A DNA stretch of 64,000 bases from Megascapheus bottae (taxonomy: Eukaryota; Chordata; Mammalia; Rodentia; Geomyidae): the NCBI GenBank assembly GCA_024803745.1, contig JANJXV010001814.1, positions 1-64,000 of the forward strand. The letters run 5' to 3'. Position numbers and translations under genes: made by a program. Positions 26,700-42,480 of this stretch are shown piece after piece (positions within the stretch are counted from its first letter, which is position 1; each line of letters starts with the position of its first letter). The notes beneath the pieces are model-generated. The model did no database searches. It saw only the letters and a list, made by a program, of their open reading frames with translations, and was not told where the DNA came from.

Positions 26700-29600
26700 T
26701 TCTGTGACTTCACACACCTCCATTCTATGACTTCACACACCTCCATTCTATAACTTAACACACCTATATTGTGACTTCACACACCTCCATTCTATGAGTT
26801 CACACACCTGCATTGTGACTTCACACACCTCCATTCTATGACTTCACCCACCAACATTCCGACTTCACACACCTCCATTTTGACTTCACACCCCTCAGTT
26901 CTCTGCCTTCACACACCTCCATTCTATGATTTCACACACTTCCATTCTATGACTTCACACACATAGATTCTATCACTTCACACACCTCATTTCTGAGTTG
27001 ACATACCTCCATTTTGTGATTTCACACACCTCCAATCTGACTGCACACACCTCCATTCTATGACTTCACACACCTCCATTGTGACTTCACACACTTCCAT
27101 TCTATGAGTTCACACACCTCCATTCTGACTTCACACACCTCCATTCTATGACTTCTCACAGCTAAATTCTGACTTCACACCTCCATTTGTGACTTCACAC
27201 TCCTCAATTTTGACTTCACACACCTCCATTCTGTGAGTTCACACACCTCCATTCTGTGACTTCACACACATCCATTTTGACTTCACACAGTTCCATTCTA
27301 TGACTTCACACACCTCAATTCTGTGACTTCACACACCTCCATTCCATGACTTCACACACCTCCATTCTATGAGATTACACACCACCATTCTATGAGTTCA
27401 CACACCTACATTGTGACTTCACACACCTTCATTTTATGACTTCACACACCATCATTATTACTTCAGAATCATCCATTCTATGACTTCACACACCTCCATT
27501 CTATGACTTCACATACCTCCGTTCTGTGACCTCACACACTTTCATTTTGAGGTCACACACCTCCATTCTGACTTCACACACCTCCATTCTATGACTTCAC
27601 ACACTTCCTTTCTGTGACTTCACACACCTCCATTCTGTGACTTCACACACCTCCATTCTGTGACTTCACACACCTCCATTCTATGACTTCACACAGCTCC
27701 ATTCTGTGACTTCACACACCTCCATTCTGTGACTTCATACACCTACATTCTATGACTTCACACACCTCCATTCTGTGACTACACACACCTCCATTCTGGG
27801 TTCACACACCTCCAATCTGTGACTTCACACCCCTCCTTTCTGTGACTTCACACACCTACATTCTATGACTTCACACACCTCCATTCTATGACTTCACACA
27901 CGTCCATTCTATGATTTTACACACCTCCATTCTGTGACTTCACACACCTCCATTCTATAACTTCACACACCTCCATTCTGTGACTTCACACACCTCCATT
28001 CTATGACTTCACACACCTCCATTCTATGACTTCACACACCTCCATTCTGTGACTTCACACACCTCCATTCTATGATTTCACACACCTCCAGTCTGTGACT
28101 TCACACACCTCCATTCTATGACTTCACACACCTCCATTCTATAACTTAACACACCTACATTGTGACTTCACACCTCCATTCTATGAGTTCACACACATGC
28201 ATTGTGACTTCACACACCTCCATTCAATGACTTCACCCACCAACTTTCTCACTTCACACACCTCCATTTTGAATTCACACGCCTCAGTTCTGTGACTTCA
28301 CACACCTCCATTCTATGATTTCACACACTTCCATTCTATGACTTCACACACTTAGATTCTATGACTTCACACACCTCATTTCTGAGTTGACACACCTCCA
28401 TTCTGTGATTTCACACACCTCCAATCTGACTTCACACACCTCCATTCTATGAGTTCACACACTTCCATTCTGACTTCACACACCTCCATTCTATGACTTC
28501 ACACAGCTAAATTCTGACTTCACACCTCCATTTGTGACTTCATACTCCACAATTTAGACTTCACACACCTCCATTCTGTGAATTCACACACATCCATTTT
28601 GACTTCACACACTTCCATTCTTTGACTTCACACACCTCCATTCTGTGACTTGACACACCTCGTTCCATGACTTCACACACCTCCATTTTATGAGATTACA
28701 CACCACCATTCTATGACTTCACACACCTTCATTTTTTCTTCAGAATCATCCATTCTATGACTTCACACACCTCCATTCTATGATTTCACAAAATTCCATT
28801 CTGTGACTTCACACATCTCCATTCTGACTTCACACACCTCCATTCTATTACTTCACACACTTCCATTCTAAGATTTCACACACCTCCATTCTGTGACTTC
28901 ATACACCTCCATTGTGAATTCACACACCTGCATTCTGTCACTTCACACACCTCCATTCTATGACTTCACACACCTCCATTCTGTGACTTCACTCACCTCC
29001 ATTTTTTGAATTCACATACCTCCATTCTTTGACTTCGCACACCTCCATTCCATGACTTCACACACCTCCATTCCATGAGTTCACACACCTCCATTCTATG
29101 AGTTCACACACCACCATTTTGACTTCACACACCTCCATTCTATGAGTTCACACACCTTCATTCTTACTTCAGAAACATCCATTCTATGACTTCACACACC
29201 TCCATTCTGTGACTTCACACACCTCCTTTCTGAGTTCACACACCCCCATTCTGTGACTTCACACACCTTCAATTTGTGACTTGACACACCTCCATTCTAT
29301 TACTTCATACACCTCCATTCTATGACTTCACAAACCTCCAATATATGACTTGACACACCTGATTCTATGACTTCACACACCTCCATTCTGTGACTTCACA
29401 CACCTACATTGTGACTTCACAGACCTCCATTCTATGAGTTCACACAAATGCATTGTGAATTCACACACCTCCATTCTATGACTTCACACACCTCCATTCT
29501 GACTTCACACACGTCCATTCTGACTTCACACACCTCAATTCTGTGACTTCACACACCTCCATTCTATGATTTCACACACATCCATTCTATGACTTCACAC

Positions 29601-30970
29601 ACCTCCATTCTATGACTTCACACACCTCCTTTCTGAGTTGACCCACCTCCAATCTATGACTTCACACACCTCCAATCTGACTTCACACACCTCCATTCTA
29701 TGACTTCACACACCTCCATTCTATAACTTAACACACCTATATTGTGACTTCACACACCTCCATTCTATGTGTTCACACACCTGCATTGTGACTTCACACA
29801 CCTCCATTCTATGACTTCACCCACCAACATTCCGACTTCACACACCTCCATTTTGACTTCACACCCCTCAGTTCTCTGCCTTCACACACCTCCATTCTAT
29901 GATTTCACACACTTCCATTCTATGACTTCACACACATAGATTCTATCACTTCACACACCTCATTTCTGAGTTGACATACCTCCATTTTGTGATTTCACAC
30001 ACCTCCAATCTGACTGCACACACCTCCATTCTATGACTTCACACACCTCCATTGTGACTTCACACACTTCCATTCTATGAGTTCACACACCTCCATTCTG
30101 ACTTCACACACCTCCATTCTATGACTTCTCACAGCTAAATTCTGACTTCACACCTCCATTTGTGACTTCACACTCCTCAATTTTGACTTCACACACCTCC
30201 ATTCCATGACTTCACACACCTCCATTCTATGAGATTACACACCACCATTCTATGAGTTCACACACCTACATTTTGACTTCACACACCTTCATTTTATGAC
30301 TTCACACACCATCATTATTACTTCAGAATCATCCATTCTATGACTTCACACACCTCCATTCTATGACTTCACATACCTCCGTTCTGTGACCTCACACACC
30401 TTCATTTTGAGGTCACACACCTCCATTCTGACTTCACACACCTCCATTCTATGACTTCACACACTTCCTTTCTGTGACTTCACACACCTCCATTCTGTGA
30501 CTTCACACACCTCCATTCTGTGACTTCACACACCTCCATTCTATGACTTCACACAGCTCCATTCTGTGACTTCACACACCTCCATTTTGTGACTTCATAC
30601 ACCTACATTCTATGACTTCACACACCTCCATTCTGTGACTACACAAACCTCCATTCTGGGTTCACACACCTCCAATCTGTGACTTCACACCCCTCCTTTC
30701 TTTGACTTCACACACCTACATTCTATGACTTCACACACCTCCATTCTATGACTTCACACACGTCCATTCTATGATTTTACACACCTCCATTCTGTGACTT
30801 CACACACCTCCATTCTATAACTTCACACACCTCCATTCTGTGACTTCACACACCTCCATTCTATGACTTCACACACCTCCATTCTATGACTTCACACACC
30901 TCCATTCTGTGACTTCACACACCTCCATTCTATGATTTCACACACCTCCATTCTGTGACTTCACACACCT
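26700..30970. repeat. ~2.9-kb-offset duplication in domain B
   Basis: The passage from about 26,730 recurs about 2973 bp downstream (CCAACATTCC at 26851 and 29824; an ATAGATTCTATCAC monomer near 26,961 and 29,935). After about 27,200 the offset falls to 2860 bp (TTTTGAGG at 27545 and 30405), so the downstream copy lacks roughly 113 bp, about five monomers, near 30,190. The match continues to about 30,960. The upstream member is about 26,730-28,100 and the downstream member about 29,705-30,960; sequence between them belongs to another duplication. Confidence 0.7.
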
Positions 30971-33244
30971 CCATTCTATGACTTCACACAGCTCCATTCT
31001 GTGACTTCACACACCTCCATTCTGTGACTTCATACACCTACATTCTATGACTTCACACACCTCCATTCTGTGACTACACACACCTCCATTCTGAGTTCCC
31101 ACACCTCCATTCTGTGACTTCACTCACCTCCATCCTGACTTCACACACCTCCATTCTGACTTCACAAACCTCAACTCTTTGACTTCACACACCTCCATTC
31201 TATGATTTCACACTCTTCCATTCTATGAATTCACACACCTCCATTCTATGACTTCACACACCCCATTTCTGAGTTGACACACCTCCATTCTGTGATTTCA
31301 CACACCTCTAATTTGACTTCACACACCCCCATTCCACGACTTCACACACCCCCATTGCGACTTCACACACTCCATTGTATGAGTTCAAACACCTCCATTC
31401 TGACTTCACACACCTCCATTCTATGGGTTCACACAGCTGCATTCTGACTTCAGACACCTCCATTTGTGACTTCACACACCACAATTTTGACTTCAAACAC
31501 CTTCATTCTGTGACTTCACACACCACCATTCTGTGACTTCACACACCTCCATTTTGACTTCACGCACTTCCATTCTTTGACTTAACACACCTGCATTCTG
31601 TGACTTCACACAATTCCATTCTATGACTTCACACACCTCCATTCTTTGACTTCACACACCTCCATTGTGAGTTCACACAACTCCATTCTGTGACTTCACA
31701 CACCTCCATTCTGTGAATTCACACACCTCCATTCTATGACTTTTCACACCTCCATTCTATGACTTCACACACCTCCATTCTATGACTTCACACACCTCAA
31801 TTCTGGGATTTCATACACCTCCATTCTATGATTTCACACACCTCCATTCTGTGACTTCACACACCTCCATTCTATGACTTCACAAACCTCCGTTCTGTGA
31901 CCTCACACACCTTCATTTTGAGGTCACACACCTCGATTCTGTGACTTCACACACCTCCATTCTGAGTTCACACACCTCCATTCCAGTACTTAACACACAT
32001 CCATTCTGTGACTTCATACACCTCCATTCTATGACTTCACACACCTCCATTCTGTGACTTCACACACCTCCATTCTGGGTTCACACACCTCCAATCTGTG
32101 ACTTCACACCCCTCCGTTCTGTGACTTCACACACCTCCATTCTATGACTTCACACACCTCCATTCTATGACTTCACACACCTCAATTCTGGGATTTCATA
32201 CACCTCCATTCTATGATTTTACACACCTCCATTCTGTGACTTCACACACCTCCATTCTATAACTTCACACACCTCGATTCTGTGATTTCACACACCTCCA
32301 TTCTAAGACTTCACACACCTCCATTCTATGACTTCACACACCTCAATTCTGGGATTTCATACACCTCCATTCTATGATTTCACACACCTCCATTCTGTGA
32401 CTTCACACACCTCCATTCTATGACTTCACCAACCTCCATTCTATAACTTAACACACCTACATTGTGACTTCACACCTCCATTCTGTGACTTCACACACCT
32501 ACATTGTGACTTCACAGACCTCCATTCTATGAGTTCAAACAAATGCATTGTGAATTCACACACCTCCATTCTATGACTTAACACACCTCCATTCTGACTT
32601 CACACACCTCCATTCTGACTTCACAGACCTCAATTCTGTGACTTCACACAACTCCATTCATGATTTCACACCCCTCCATTCTATGACTTCACACACCTCC
32701 ATTCTATGACTTCACACACCTCCTTTCTGAGTTGACACACCTCCATTCTATGACTTCAGACACCTCCAATCTGACTTCACACACCTCCATTCTATAACTT
32801 CACACACCTCCATTCTGTGATTTCAAAAACCTCCATTCTATGACTTCACACACCTCCATTGTGACTTCACACACCATCATTCTATGAGTTCACACACCAC
32901 CATTCTGACTTCACTCACCTCCGTTCTATGACTTCACACAGCTCCATTCTGATTTCACACAGCTCCTTCTATGACTTCCCACACATCTATTCTGACTTCA
33001 CACACCTCCATTCTGTGACTTCACACACCTCCATTCTATGACTTCACACACCTCCATTGTATAACTTAACACACCTATATTGTGACTTCACACACCTCCA
33101 TTCTATGAGTTCACACACCTGCATTGTGACTTCACACACCTCCATTCTATGACTTCACCCACCAACATTCCGTCTTCACACACCTCCATTTTGACTTCAC
33201 ACCCCTCAGTTCTCTGCCTTCACACACCTCCATTCTATGATTTC

Positions 33245-35880
33245 ACACACCTCCAGTCTGTGACTTCACACACCTCCATTCTATGACTTCACACACCTCC
33301 ATTCTATAACTTAACACACCTACATTGTGACTTCACACCTCCATTCTATGAGTTCACACACATGCATTGTGACTTCACACACCTCCATTCAATGACTTCA
33401 CCCACCAACATTCTCACTTCACACACCTCCATTTTGAATTCACACGCCTCAGTTCTGTGACTTCACACAACTCCATTCTATGATTTCACACACTTCCATT
33501 CTATGCCTTCACACACCTAGATTCTATGACTTCACACACCTCATTTCTGAGATGACACACCTCCATTCTGTGATTTCACACACCTCCAATCTGACTTCAC
33601 ACACCTCCATTCTATGACTTCACACACCTCCATTGTGACTTCACACACCTCCATTCTATGAGTTCACACACCTCCATTCTGACTTCACACACCTCCATTC
33701 TATGACTTCACACAGCTAAATTCTGACTTCACACCTCCATTTGTGACTTCATACTCCACAATTTTGACTTCACACACCTCCATTCTGTGACTTCACACAC
33801 CTCCATTCTGTGACTTCACACACATCCATTTTGACTTCACACACTTCCATTCTTTGACTTCACACACCTCCATTCTGTGACTTCACACACCTCGTTCCAT
33901 GACTTCACACACCTCCATTTTATGAGATTACACACCACCATTCTATGACTTCACACACCTTCATTTTTTCTTCAGAATCATCCATTCTATGACTTCACAC
34001 ACCTCCATTCTATGATTTCACAAAATTCCATTCTGTGACTTCACACATGTCCATTCTGACTTCACACACCTCCATTCTATTACTTCACACACTTCCATTC
34101 TAAGACTTCACACACCTCCATTCTGTGACTTCATACACCTCCATTGTGAATTCACACTCCTGCATTCTGTCACTTTACACACCTCCATTCTATGAATTCA
34201 CACACCTTCATTCTGTGACTTCACTCACCTCCATTTTTTGAATTCACATACCTCCATTCTTTGACTTCGCACACCTCTATTCCATGACTTCACACACCTC
34301 CATTCCATGAGTTCACACACCTCCATTCTATGAGTTCACACACCACCATTTTGACTTCACACATCTCCATTCTATGACTTCACACACCTTCATTCTGACT
34401 TCACACACCTCCATTCTATGACTTCACACACCTTCATTCTTACTTCAGAAACATCCATTCTATGACTTCACACACCTCCATTCTGTGACTTCACACACCT
34501 CCTTTCTGAGTTCACACACCCCCATTCTGTGACTTCACACACCTTCAATTTGTGACTTGACACACCTCCATTCTATTACTTCATACACCTCCATTCTATG
34601 ACTTCACAAACCTCCAATATATGACTTGACACACCTGATTCTATGACTTCACACACCTCCATTCTGTGACTTCACACACCTACATTGTGACTTCACAGAC
34701 CTCCATTCTATGAGTTCACACAAATGCATTGTGAATTCACACACCTCCATTCTATGACTTCACACACCTCCATTCTGACTTCACACACGTCCATTCTGAC
34801 TTCACACACCTCAATTCTGTGACTTCACACACCTCCATTCTATGATTTCACACACCTCCATTCTATGACTTCACACACCTCCACTCTATGACTTCACACA
34901 CCTCCTTTCTGAGTTGACCCACCTCCAATCTATGACTTCACACACCTCCAATCTGACTTCACACACCTCCATTCTATGACTTCACACACCTCCTTTCTGT
35001 GACTTCAAAAACCTCCATTCTATGACTTCACACACCCCAATTGTGAGTTCACACACCATCATTCTATGAGTTCACACACCGCCATTCTGACTTCACTCAC
35101 CTCCATTCTATGACTTCACACAGCTCCATTCTGACTTCACACAGCTCCATTCTATGACTTCGCACACATCTATTCTGACTTCCCACACCTCCATTCTGTG
35201 ACTTCACACACCTCCATTCTATGACTTCACACACCTCCATTCTATGACTTCACACACCCCCATTGTGTGACTTCACACACCTCCATTCTATGACTTCACA
35301 CACCTCCATTCTGTGACTTCACACACCTCAATTCTGAGTTCACACAGCCCCATTTTGTGATTTCACACACCTACATTCTATGACTTCACACACCTCCATT
35401 CTATGACTTCACACATCTAAATTCTATGAGTTCACACACCTCCATTCTATGACTTCACACACCTCCATTCTGTGACTTCACACACCTCCATTCTATGACT
35501 TCACACACCTCCATTCTGTGACTTCACACACCTCCATTCTATGACCTCACACACCTCCATTCTATGACTTCGCACACCTGCATTGTGAGTTCACATACCT
35601 CCATTCTATGACTTCACACACCTCCATTCTGACTTCACACACCTCCATTCTATGACTTCACACAACTCCATCTGACTTCACACACCTCCATTCCATGACT
35701 TCACACACCTCCATTCGATGACTTCACACACCTCCATTCTTTGACTGCATGCACCTCCATTCTATGAGGTCACACACCTCCATTCTGTGACTTCACACAC
35801 CTTTATTGTTTGACTTCACACACCTCCATTCTTTGACTTCACACACCTCCATTCCATGACTTCACACACCTCCATTCTAT
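33245..35880. repeat. Upstream member of the 5453-bp-offset pair
   Basis: This 2.6-kb passage aligns at a constant 5453-bp offset with about 38,698-41,333. CCAGTC is at 33253 and 38706, TTCTTCAG at 33968 and 39421, TCTGAGTTGA at 34909 and 40362, and CTTTGACTGC at 35739 and 41192. At the left edge the two sides differ abruptly before the shared CCAGTCTGTG monomer. At the right edge they part at about 35,880, where this copy enters a CTATGATTCAC monomer. An earlier relative is at about 28,080-29,715, at offsets of 5167 rising to 5276 bp because of 65-bp and 44-bp differences. Confidence 0.8.
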
Positions 35881-38033
35881 GAGTTCACACACCTCCATTC
35901 TATGATTCACACACCTCCATTTTGACTTCACACACCTCCATTCTTTCACTTCATACACCTTCGTTCTCACTTCAGAAACATCTATTCTATGACTTCAAGC
36001 ACCTCCATTCTATGACTTCACAAACCTCCGTACTGTGACCACACACCTCCATTCTGAGTTCCCACACCTCCATTCTGTGACTTCACTCACCTCCATCCTG
36101 ACTTCACACACCTCCATTCTGACTTCACAAACCTCAATTCTTTGACTTCACACACCTCCATTCTATGATTTCACACTCTTCCATTCTATGAATTCACACA
36201 CCTCCATTCTATGACTTCACACACCCCATTTCTGAGTTGACACACCTCCATTCTGTGATTTCACACACCTCTAATTTGACTTCACACACCCCCATTCCAC
36301 GACTTCACACACCCCCATTGCGACTTCACACACTCCATTCTATGAGTTCAAACACCTCCATTCTGACTTCACACACCTCCATTCTATGGCTTCACACAGC
36401 TGCATTCTGACTTCAGACACCTCCATTTGTGATTTCACACACCACAATTTTGACTTCAAACACCTTCATTCTGTGACTTCACACACCTCCATTCTGTGAC
36501 TTCACACACCTCCATTTTGACTTCACGCACTTCCATTCTTTGACTTAACACACCTGCATTCTGTGACTTCACACAATTCCATTCTATGACTTCACACACC
36601 TCCATTCTTTGACTTCACACACCTCCATTGTGAGTTCACACAACTCCATTCTGTGACTTCACACACCTCCATTCTGTGACTTCACACACCTCCATTCTAT
36701 GACTTTACACACCTCCATTCTATGACTTCACACACCTCCATTCTATGACTTCACACACCTCAATTCTGGGATTTCATACACCTCCATTCTATGATTTCAC
36801 ACACCTCCATTCTGTGACTTCACACACCTCCATTCTATGACTTCACAAACCTCCATTCTATAACTTAACACACCTACGTTGTGACTTCACACCTCCATTC
36901 TGTGACTTCACACACCTACATTGTGACTTCACAGACCTCCATTGTATGAGTTCACACAAATGCATTGTGAATTCACACACTTCCATTCTATGACTTCACA
37001 CACCTCCATTCTGACTTCACACACCTCCATTCTGACTTCACAGACCTCAATTCTGTGACTTCACACAACTCCATTCATGATTTCACACCCCTCCATTCTA
37101 TGACTTCACACACCTCCATTCTATGACTTCACACACCTCCTTTCTGAGTTGACACACCTCCATTCTATGACTTCACACACCTCCAATCTGACTTCACACA
37201 CCTCCATTCTATAACTTCACACACCTCCATTCTGTGATTTCAAAAACCTCCATTCTATGACTTCACACACCTCCATTGTGACTTCACACACCATCATTCT
37301 ATGAGTTCACACACCACCATTCTGACTTCACTCACCTCCATTCTATGACTTCACACAGCTCCATTCTGATTTCACACAGCTCCATTCTATGAATTCGCAC
37401 ACATCTATTCTGACTTCACACACCTCCATTCTGTGACTTCACACACCTCCATTCTATGACTTCACACACCTCCATTCTATAACTTAACACACCTATATTG
37501 TGACTTCACACACTTCCATTCTATGAGTTCACACACCTCCATTTTGACTTCACACCCCTCAGTTCTCTGCCTTCACACACCTCCATTCTATGATTTCACA
37601 CACTTCCATTGTATGACTTCACACACCTAGATTCTCTCACTTCACACACCTCATTTCTGAGTTGACATACCTCCATTTTTTGATTTCACACACCTCCAAT
37701 CTGACTTCACACACCTCCATTCTATGACTTCACACACCTCCATTGTGACTTCACACACTTCCATTCTATGAGTTCACACACCTCCATTCTGACTTCACAC
37801 ACCTCCATTCTATGACTTCTCACAGCTAAATTCTGACTTCACACCTCCATTTGTGACTTCACACTCCTCAATTTTGACTTCACACACCTCCATTCTGTGA
37901 GTTCACACACCTCCATTCTGTGACTTCACACACATCCATTTTGACTTTACACACTTCCATTCTATGACTTCACACACCTCAATTCTGTGACTTCACACAC
38001 CTCCATTCCATGACTTCACACACCTCCATTCCA

Positions 38034-41000
38034 TGAGATTACACACCACCATTCTATGAGTTCACACACCTACATTGTGACTTCACACACCTTCATTTTA
38101 TGACTTCACACACCATCATTATTACTTCAGAATCATCCATTCTATGACTTCACACACCTCCATTCTATGACTTCACATACCTCCGTTCTGTGACCTCACA
38201 CACCTTCATTTTGAGGTCACACACCTCCATTCTGACTTCACACACCTACATTCTATGACTTCACACACCTCCATTCTGTGACTTCACACACCTCCATTCT
38301 ATGACTTCACACAGCTCCATTCTGTGACTTCACACACCTCCGTTCTGTGACTTCATACACCTACATTCTATGACTTCACACACCTCCATTCTGTGACTTC
38401 ACACACCTCCATTCTGGGTTCACACACCTCCAATCTGTGACTTCACACCCCTCCTTTCTGTGACTTCACACACCTACATTCTATGACTTCACACACCTCC
38501 ATTCTATGACTTCACACACGTCCATTCTATGATTTTACACACCTCCTTTCTGTGACTTCACACACCTCCATTCTATAACTTCACACACCTCCATTCTGTG
38601 ACTTCACACACCTCCATTCTATGACTTCACACACCTCCATTCTATGACTTCACACACCTCCATTCTGTGTCTTCACACACCTCCATTCTATGATTTCACA
38701 CACCTCCAGTCTGTGACTTCACACACCTCCATTCTATGACTTCACACACCTCCATTCTATAACTTAACACACCTACATTGTGACTTCACACCTCCATTCT
38801 ATGAGTTCACACACATGCATTGTGACTTCACACACCTCCATTCAATGACTTCACCCACCAACATTCTGACTTCACACACCTCCATTTTGAATTCACACGC
38901 CTCAGTTCTGTGACTTCACACCCCTCCATTCTATGATTTCACACACTTCCATTCTATGACTTCACACACCTAGATTCTATGACTTCACACACCTCATTTC
39001 TGAGATGACACACCTCCATTCTGTGATTTCACAAACCTCCAATCTGACTTCACACACCTTCCTTCTATGACTTCACACACCTCCATTGTGACTTCACACA
39101 CCTCCATTCTATGAGTTCACACACCTCCATTCTGACTTCACACACCTCCATTCTATGACTTCACACAGCTAAATTCTGACTTCACACCTCCATTTGTGAC
39201 TTCATACTCCACAATTTTGACTTCACACACCTCCATTCTGTGACTTCACACACCTCCATTCTGTGACTTCACACACATCCATTTTGACTTCACACACTTC
39301 CATTCTTTGACTTCACACACCTCCATTCTGTGACTTCACACACCTCATTCCATGACTTCACACACCTCCATTTTATGAGATTACACACCACCATTCTATG
39401 ACTTCACACACCTCCATTTTTTCTTCAGAATCATCCATTCTATGACTTCACACCCCTCCATTCTATGATTTCACAAAATTCCATTCTGTGACTTCACACA
39501 TCTCCATTCTGACTTCACACACCTCCATTCAATTACTTCACACACTTCCATTCTAAGACTTCACACACCTCCATTCTGTGACTTCATACACCTCCATTGT
39601 GAATTCACACTCCTGCATTCTGTCACTTCACACACCTCCATTCTATGACTTCACACACCTCCATTCTGTGACTTCACTCACCTCCATTTTTTGAATTCAC
39701 ATACCTCCATTCTTTGACTTCGCACACCTCTATTCCATGACTTCACACACCTCCATTCCATGAGTTCACACACCTCCATTCTATGAGTTCACAAACCACC
39801 ATTTTGACTTCACACATCTCCATTCTATGACTTCACACACCTTCATTCTGACTTCACACACCTCCATTCTATGACTTCACACACCTTCATTCTTACTTCA
39901 GAAACATCCATTCTATGACTTCACACACCTCCATTCTGTGACTTCACACACCTCCTTTCTGAGTTCACACACCCCCATTCTGTGACTTCACACACCTTCA
40001 ATTTGTGACTTGACACACCTCCATTCTATTACTTCATACACCTCCATTCTATGACTTCACAAACCTCCAATATATGACTTGACACACCTGATTCTATGAC
40101 TTCACACACCTCCATTCTGTGACTTCACACACCTACATTGTGACTTCACAGACCTCCATTCTATGAGTTCACACAAATGCATTGTGAATTCACACACCTC
40201 CATTCTATGACTTCACACACCTCCATTCTGACTTCACACACGTCCATTCTGACTTCACACACCTCAATTCTGTGACTTCACACACCTCCATTCTATGATT
40301 TCACACACCTCCATTCTATGACTTCACACACCTCCATTCTATGACTTCACACACCTCCTTTCTGAGTTGACCCACCTCCAATCTATGACTTCACACACCT
40401 CCAATCTGACTTCACACACCTCCATTCTATGACTTCACACACCTCCTTTCTGTGACTTCAAAAACCTCCATTCTATGACTTCACACACCTCCATTGTGAC
40501 TTCACACACCATCATTCTATGAGTTCACACACCGCCATTCTGACTTCACTCACCTCCATTCTATGACTTCACACAGCTCCATTCTGACTTCACACAGCTC
40601 CATTCTATGACTTCGCACACATCTATTCTGACTTCACACACCTCCATTCTGTGACTTCACACACCTCCATTCTATGACTTCACACACCTCCATTGTATGA
40701 CTTCACACACCCCCATTGTGTGATTTCACACACCTCCATTCTATGACTTCACACACCTCCATTCTGTGACTTCACACACCTCAATTCTGAGTTCACACAG
40801 CTCCATTTTGTGATTTCACACACCTACATTCTATGACTTCACACACCTCCATTCTATGACTTCACACACCTAAATTCTATGAGTTCACACACCTCCATTC
40901 TATGACTTCACACACCTCCATTCTGTGACTTCACACACCTCCATTCTATGACTTCACACACCTCCGTTCTGTGACTTCACACACCTCCATTCTATGACCT

Positions 41001-42480
41001 CACACACCTCCATTCTATGACTTCGCACACCTGCATTGTGACTTCACATACCTCCATTCTATGACTTCACACACCTCCATTCTGACTTCACACACCTCCA
41101 TTCTATGACTTCACACAACTCCATTTGACTTCACACACCTCCATTCCATGACTTCACACACCTCCATTCGATGACTTCACACACCTCCATTCTTTGACTG
41201 CATGCACCTCCATTCTATGAGGTCACACACCTCCATTCTGTGACTTCACACACCTTTATTGTTTGACTTCACACACCTCCATTCTTTGACTTCACACACC
41301 TCCATTCCATGACTTCACACACCTCCATTCCATGAGTTCACACACCTCCATTCTATGAGTTCACACACCACCATTTTGACTTCACACATCTCCATTCTAT
41401 GACTTCACACACCTTCATTCTGACTTCACACACCTCCATTCTATGACTTCACACACCTTCATTCTTACTTCAGAAACATCCATTCTATGACTTCACACAC
41501 CTCCATTCTGTGACTTCACACACCTCCTTTCTGAGTTCACACACCCCCATTCTGTGACTTCACACACCTTCAATTTGTGACTTGACACACCTCCATTCTA
41601 TTACTTCATACACCTCCATTCTATGACTTCACACACCTCCATTGTGACTTCACACACCATCATTCTATGAGTTCACACACCGCCATTCTGACTTCACTCA
41701 CCTCCATTCTATGACTTCACACAGCTCCATTCTGACTTCACACAGCTCCATTCTATGACTTCGCACACATCTATTCTGACTTCACACACCTCCATTCTGT
41801 GACTTCACACACCTCCATTCTATGACTTCACACACCTCCATTCTATGACTTCACACACCCCCATTGTGTGACTTCACACACCTCCATTCTATGACTTCAC
41901 ACACCTCCATTCTGTGACTTCACACACCTCAATTCTGAGTTCACACAGCTCGATTTTGTTATTTCACACACCTACATTCTATGACTTCACACACCTCCAT
42001 TCTATGACTTCACACACCTAAATTCTATGAGTTCACACACCTCCATTCTATGACTTCACACACCTCCATTCTGTGACTTCACACACCTCCATTCTATGAC
42101 TTCACACACCTCCATTCTGTGACTTCACACACCTCCATTCTATGACCTCACACACCTCCATTCTATGACTTCGCACACCTGCATTGTGACTTCACATACC
42201 TCCATTCTATGACTTCACACACCTCCATTCTGACTTCACACACCTGCATTCTATGACTTCACACAACTCCATCTGACTTCACACACCTCCATTCCATGAC
42301 TTCACACACCTCCATTCGATGACTTCACACACCTCCATTCTTTGACTGCATGCACCTCCATTCTATGAGGTCACACACCTCCATTCTGTGACTTCACACA
42401 CCTTTATTTTTTGACTTCACACACCTCCATTCTTTGACTTCACACACCTCCATTCCATGACCTCACACACCTCCATTCTA
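38034..42480. repeat. Copy 1 of the ~4.45/4.49-kb tandem unit
   Basis: This 4447-bp unit is followed directly by a second copy. The first part aligns at offset 4447 (ACACACCACC at 38041 and 42488; TTGAGG at 38211 and 42658) and the rest at offset 4491 (TTCTTCAG at 39421 and 43912; CTTTGACTGC at 41192 and 45683, and at 42340 and 46831). The junction at about 42,480 fuses a CCATTCCATGACC neighbourhood to a GAGATTACACACC monomer otherwise found inside the unit start, the signature of unequal exchange. Confidence 0.85.
40470..42465. repeat. Nested 1148-bp periodicity
   Basis: Inside the 4.45-kb unit the passage at about 40,470-41,315 recurs at about 41,618-42,463, an offset of 1148 bp (CTTTGACTGC at 41192 and 42340). 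The bridge at about 41,316-41,618 matches 39,740-40,040, so a larger repeat lost about 430 bp. The nested pair was copied with its host unit: the same landmarks are 1148 bp apart at 45683/46831 and at 51808/52956. It therefore predates the 4.49-kb and 6125-bp duplications. Confidence 0.8.
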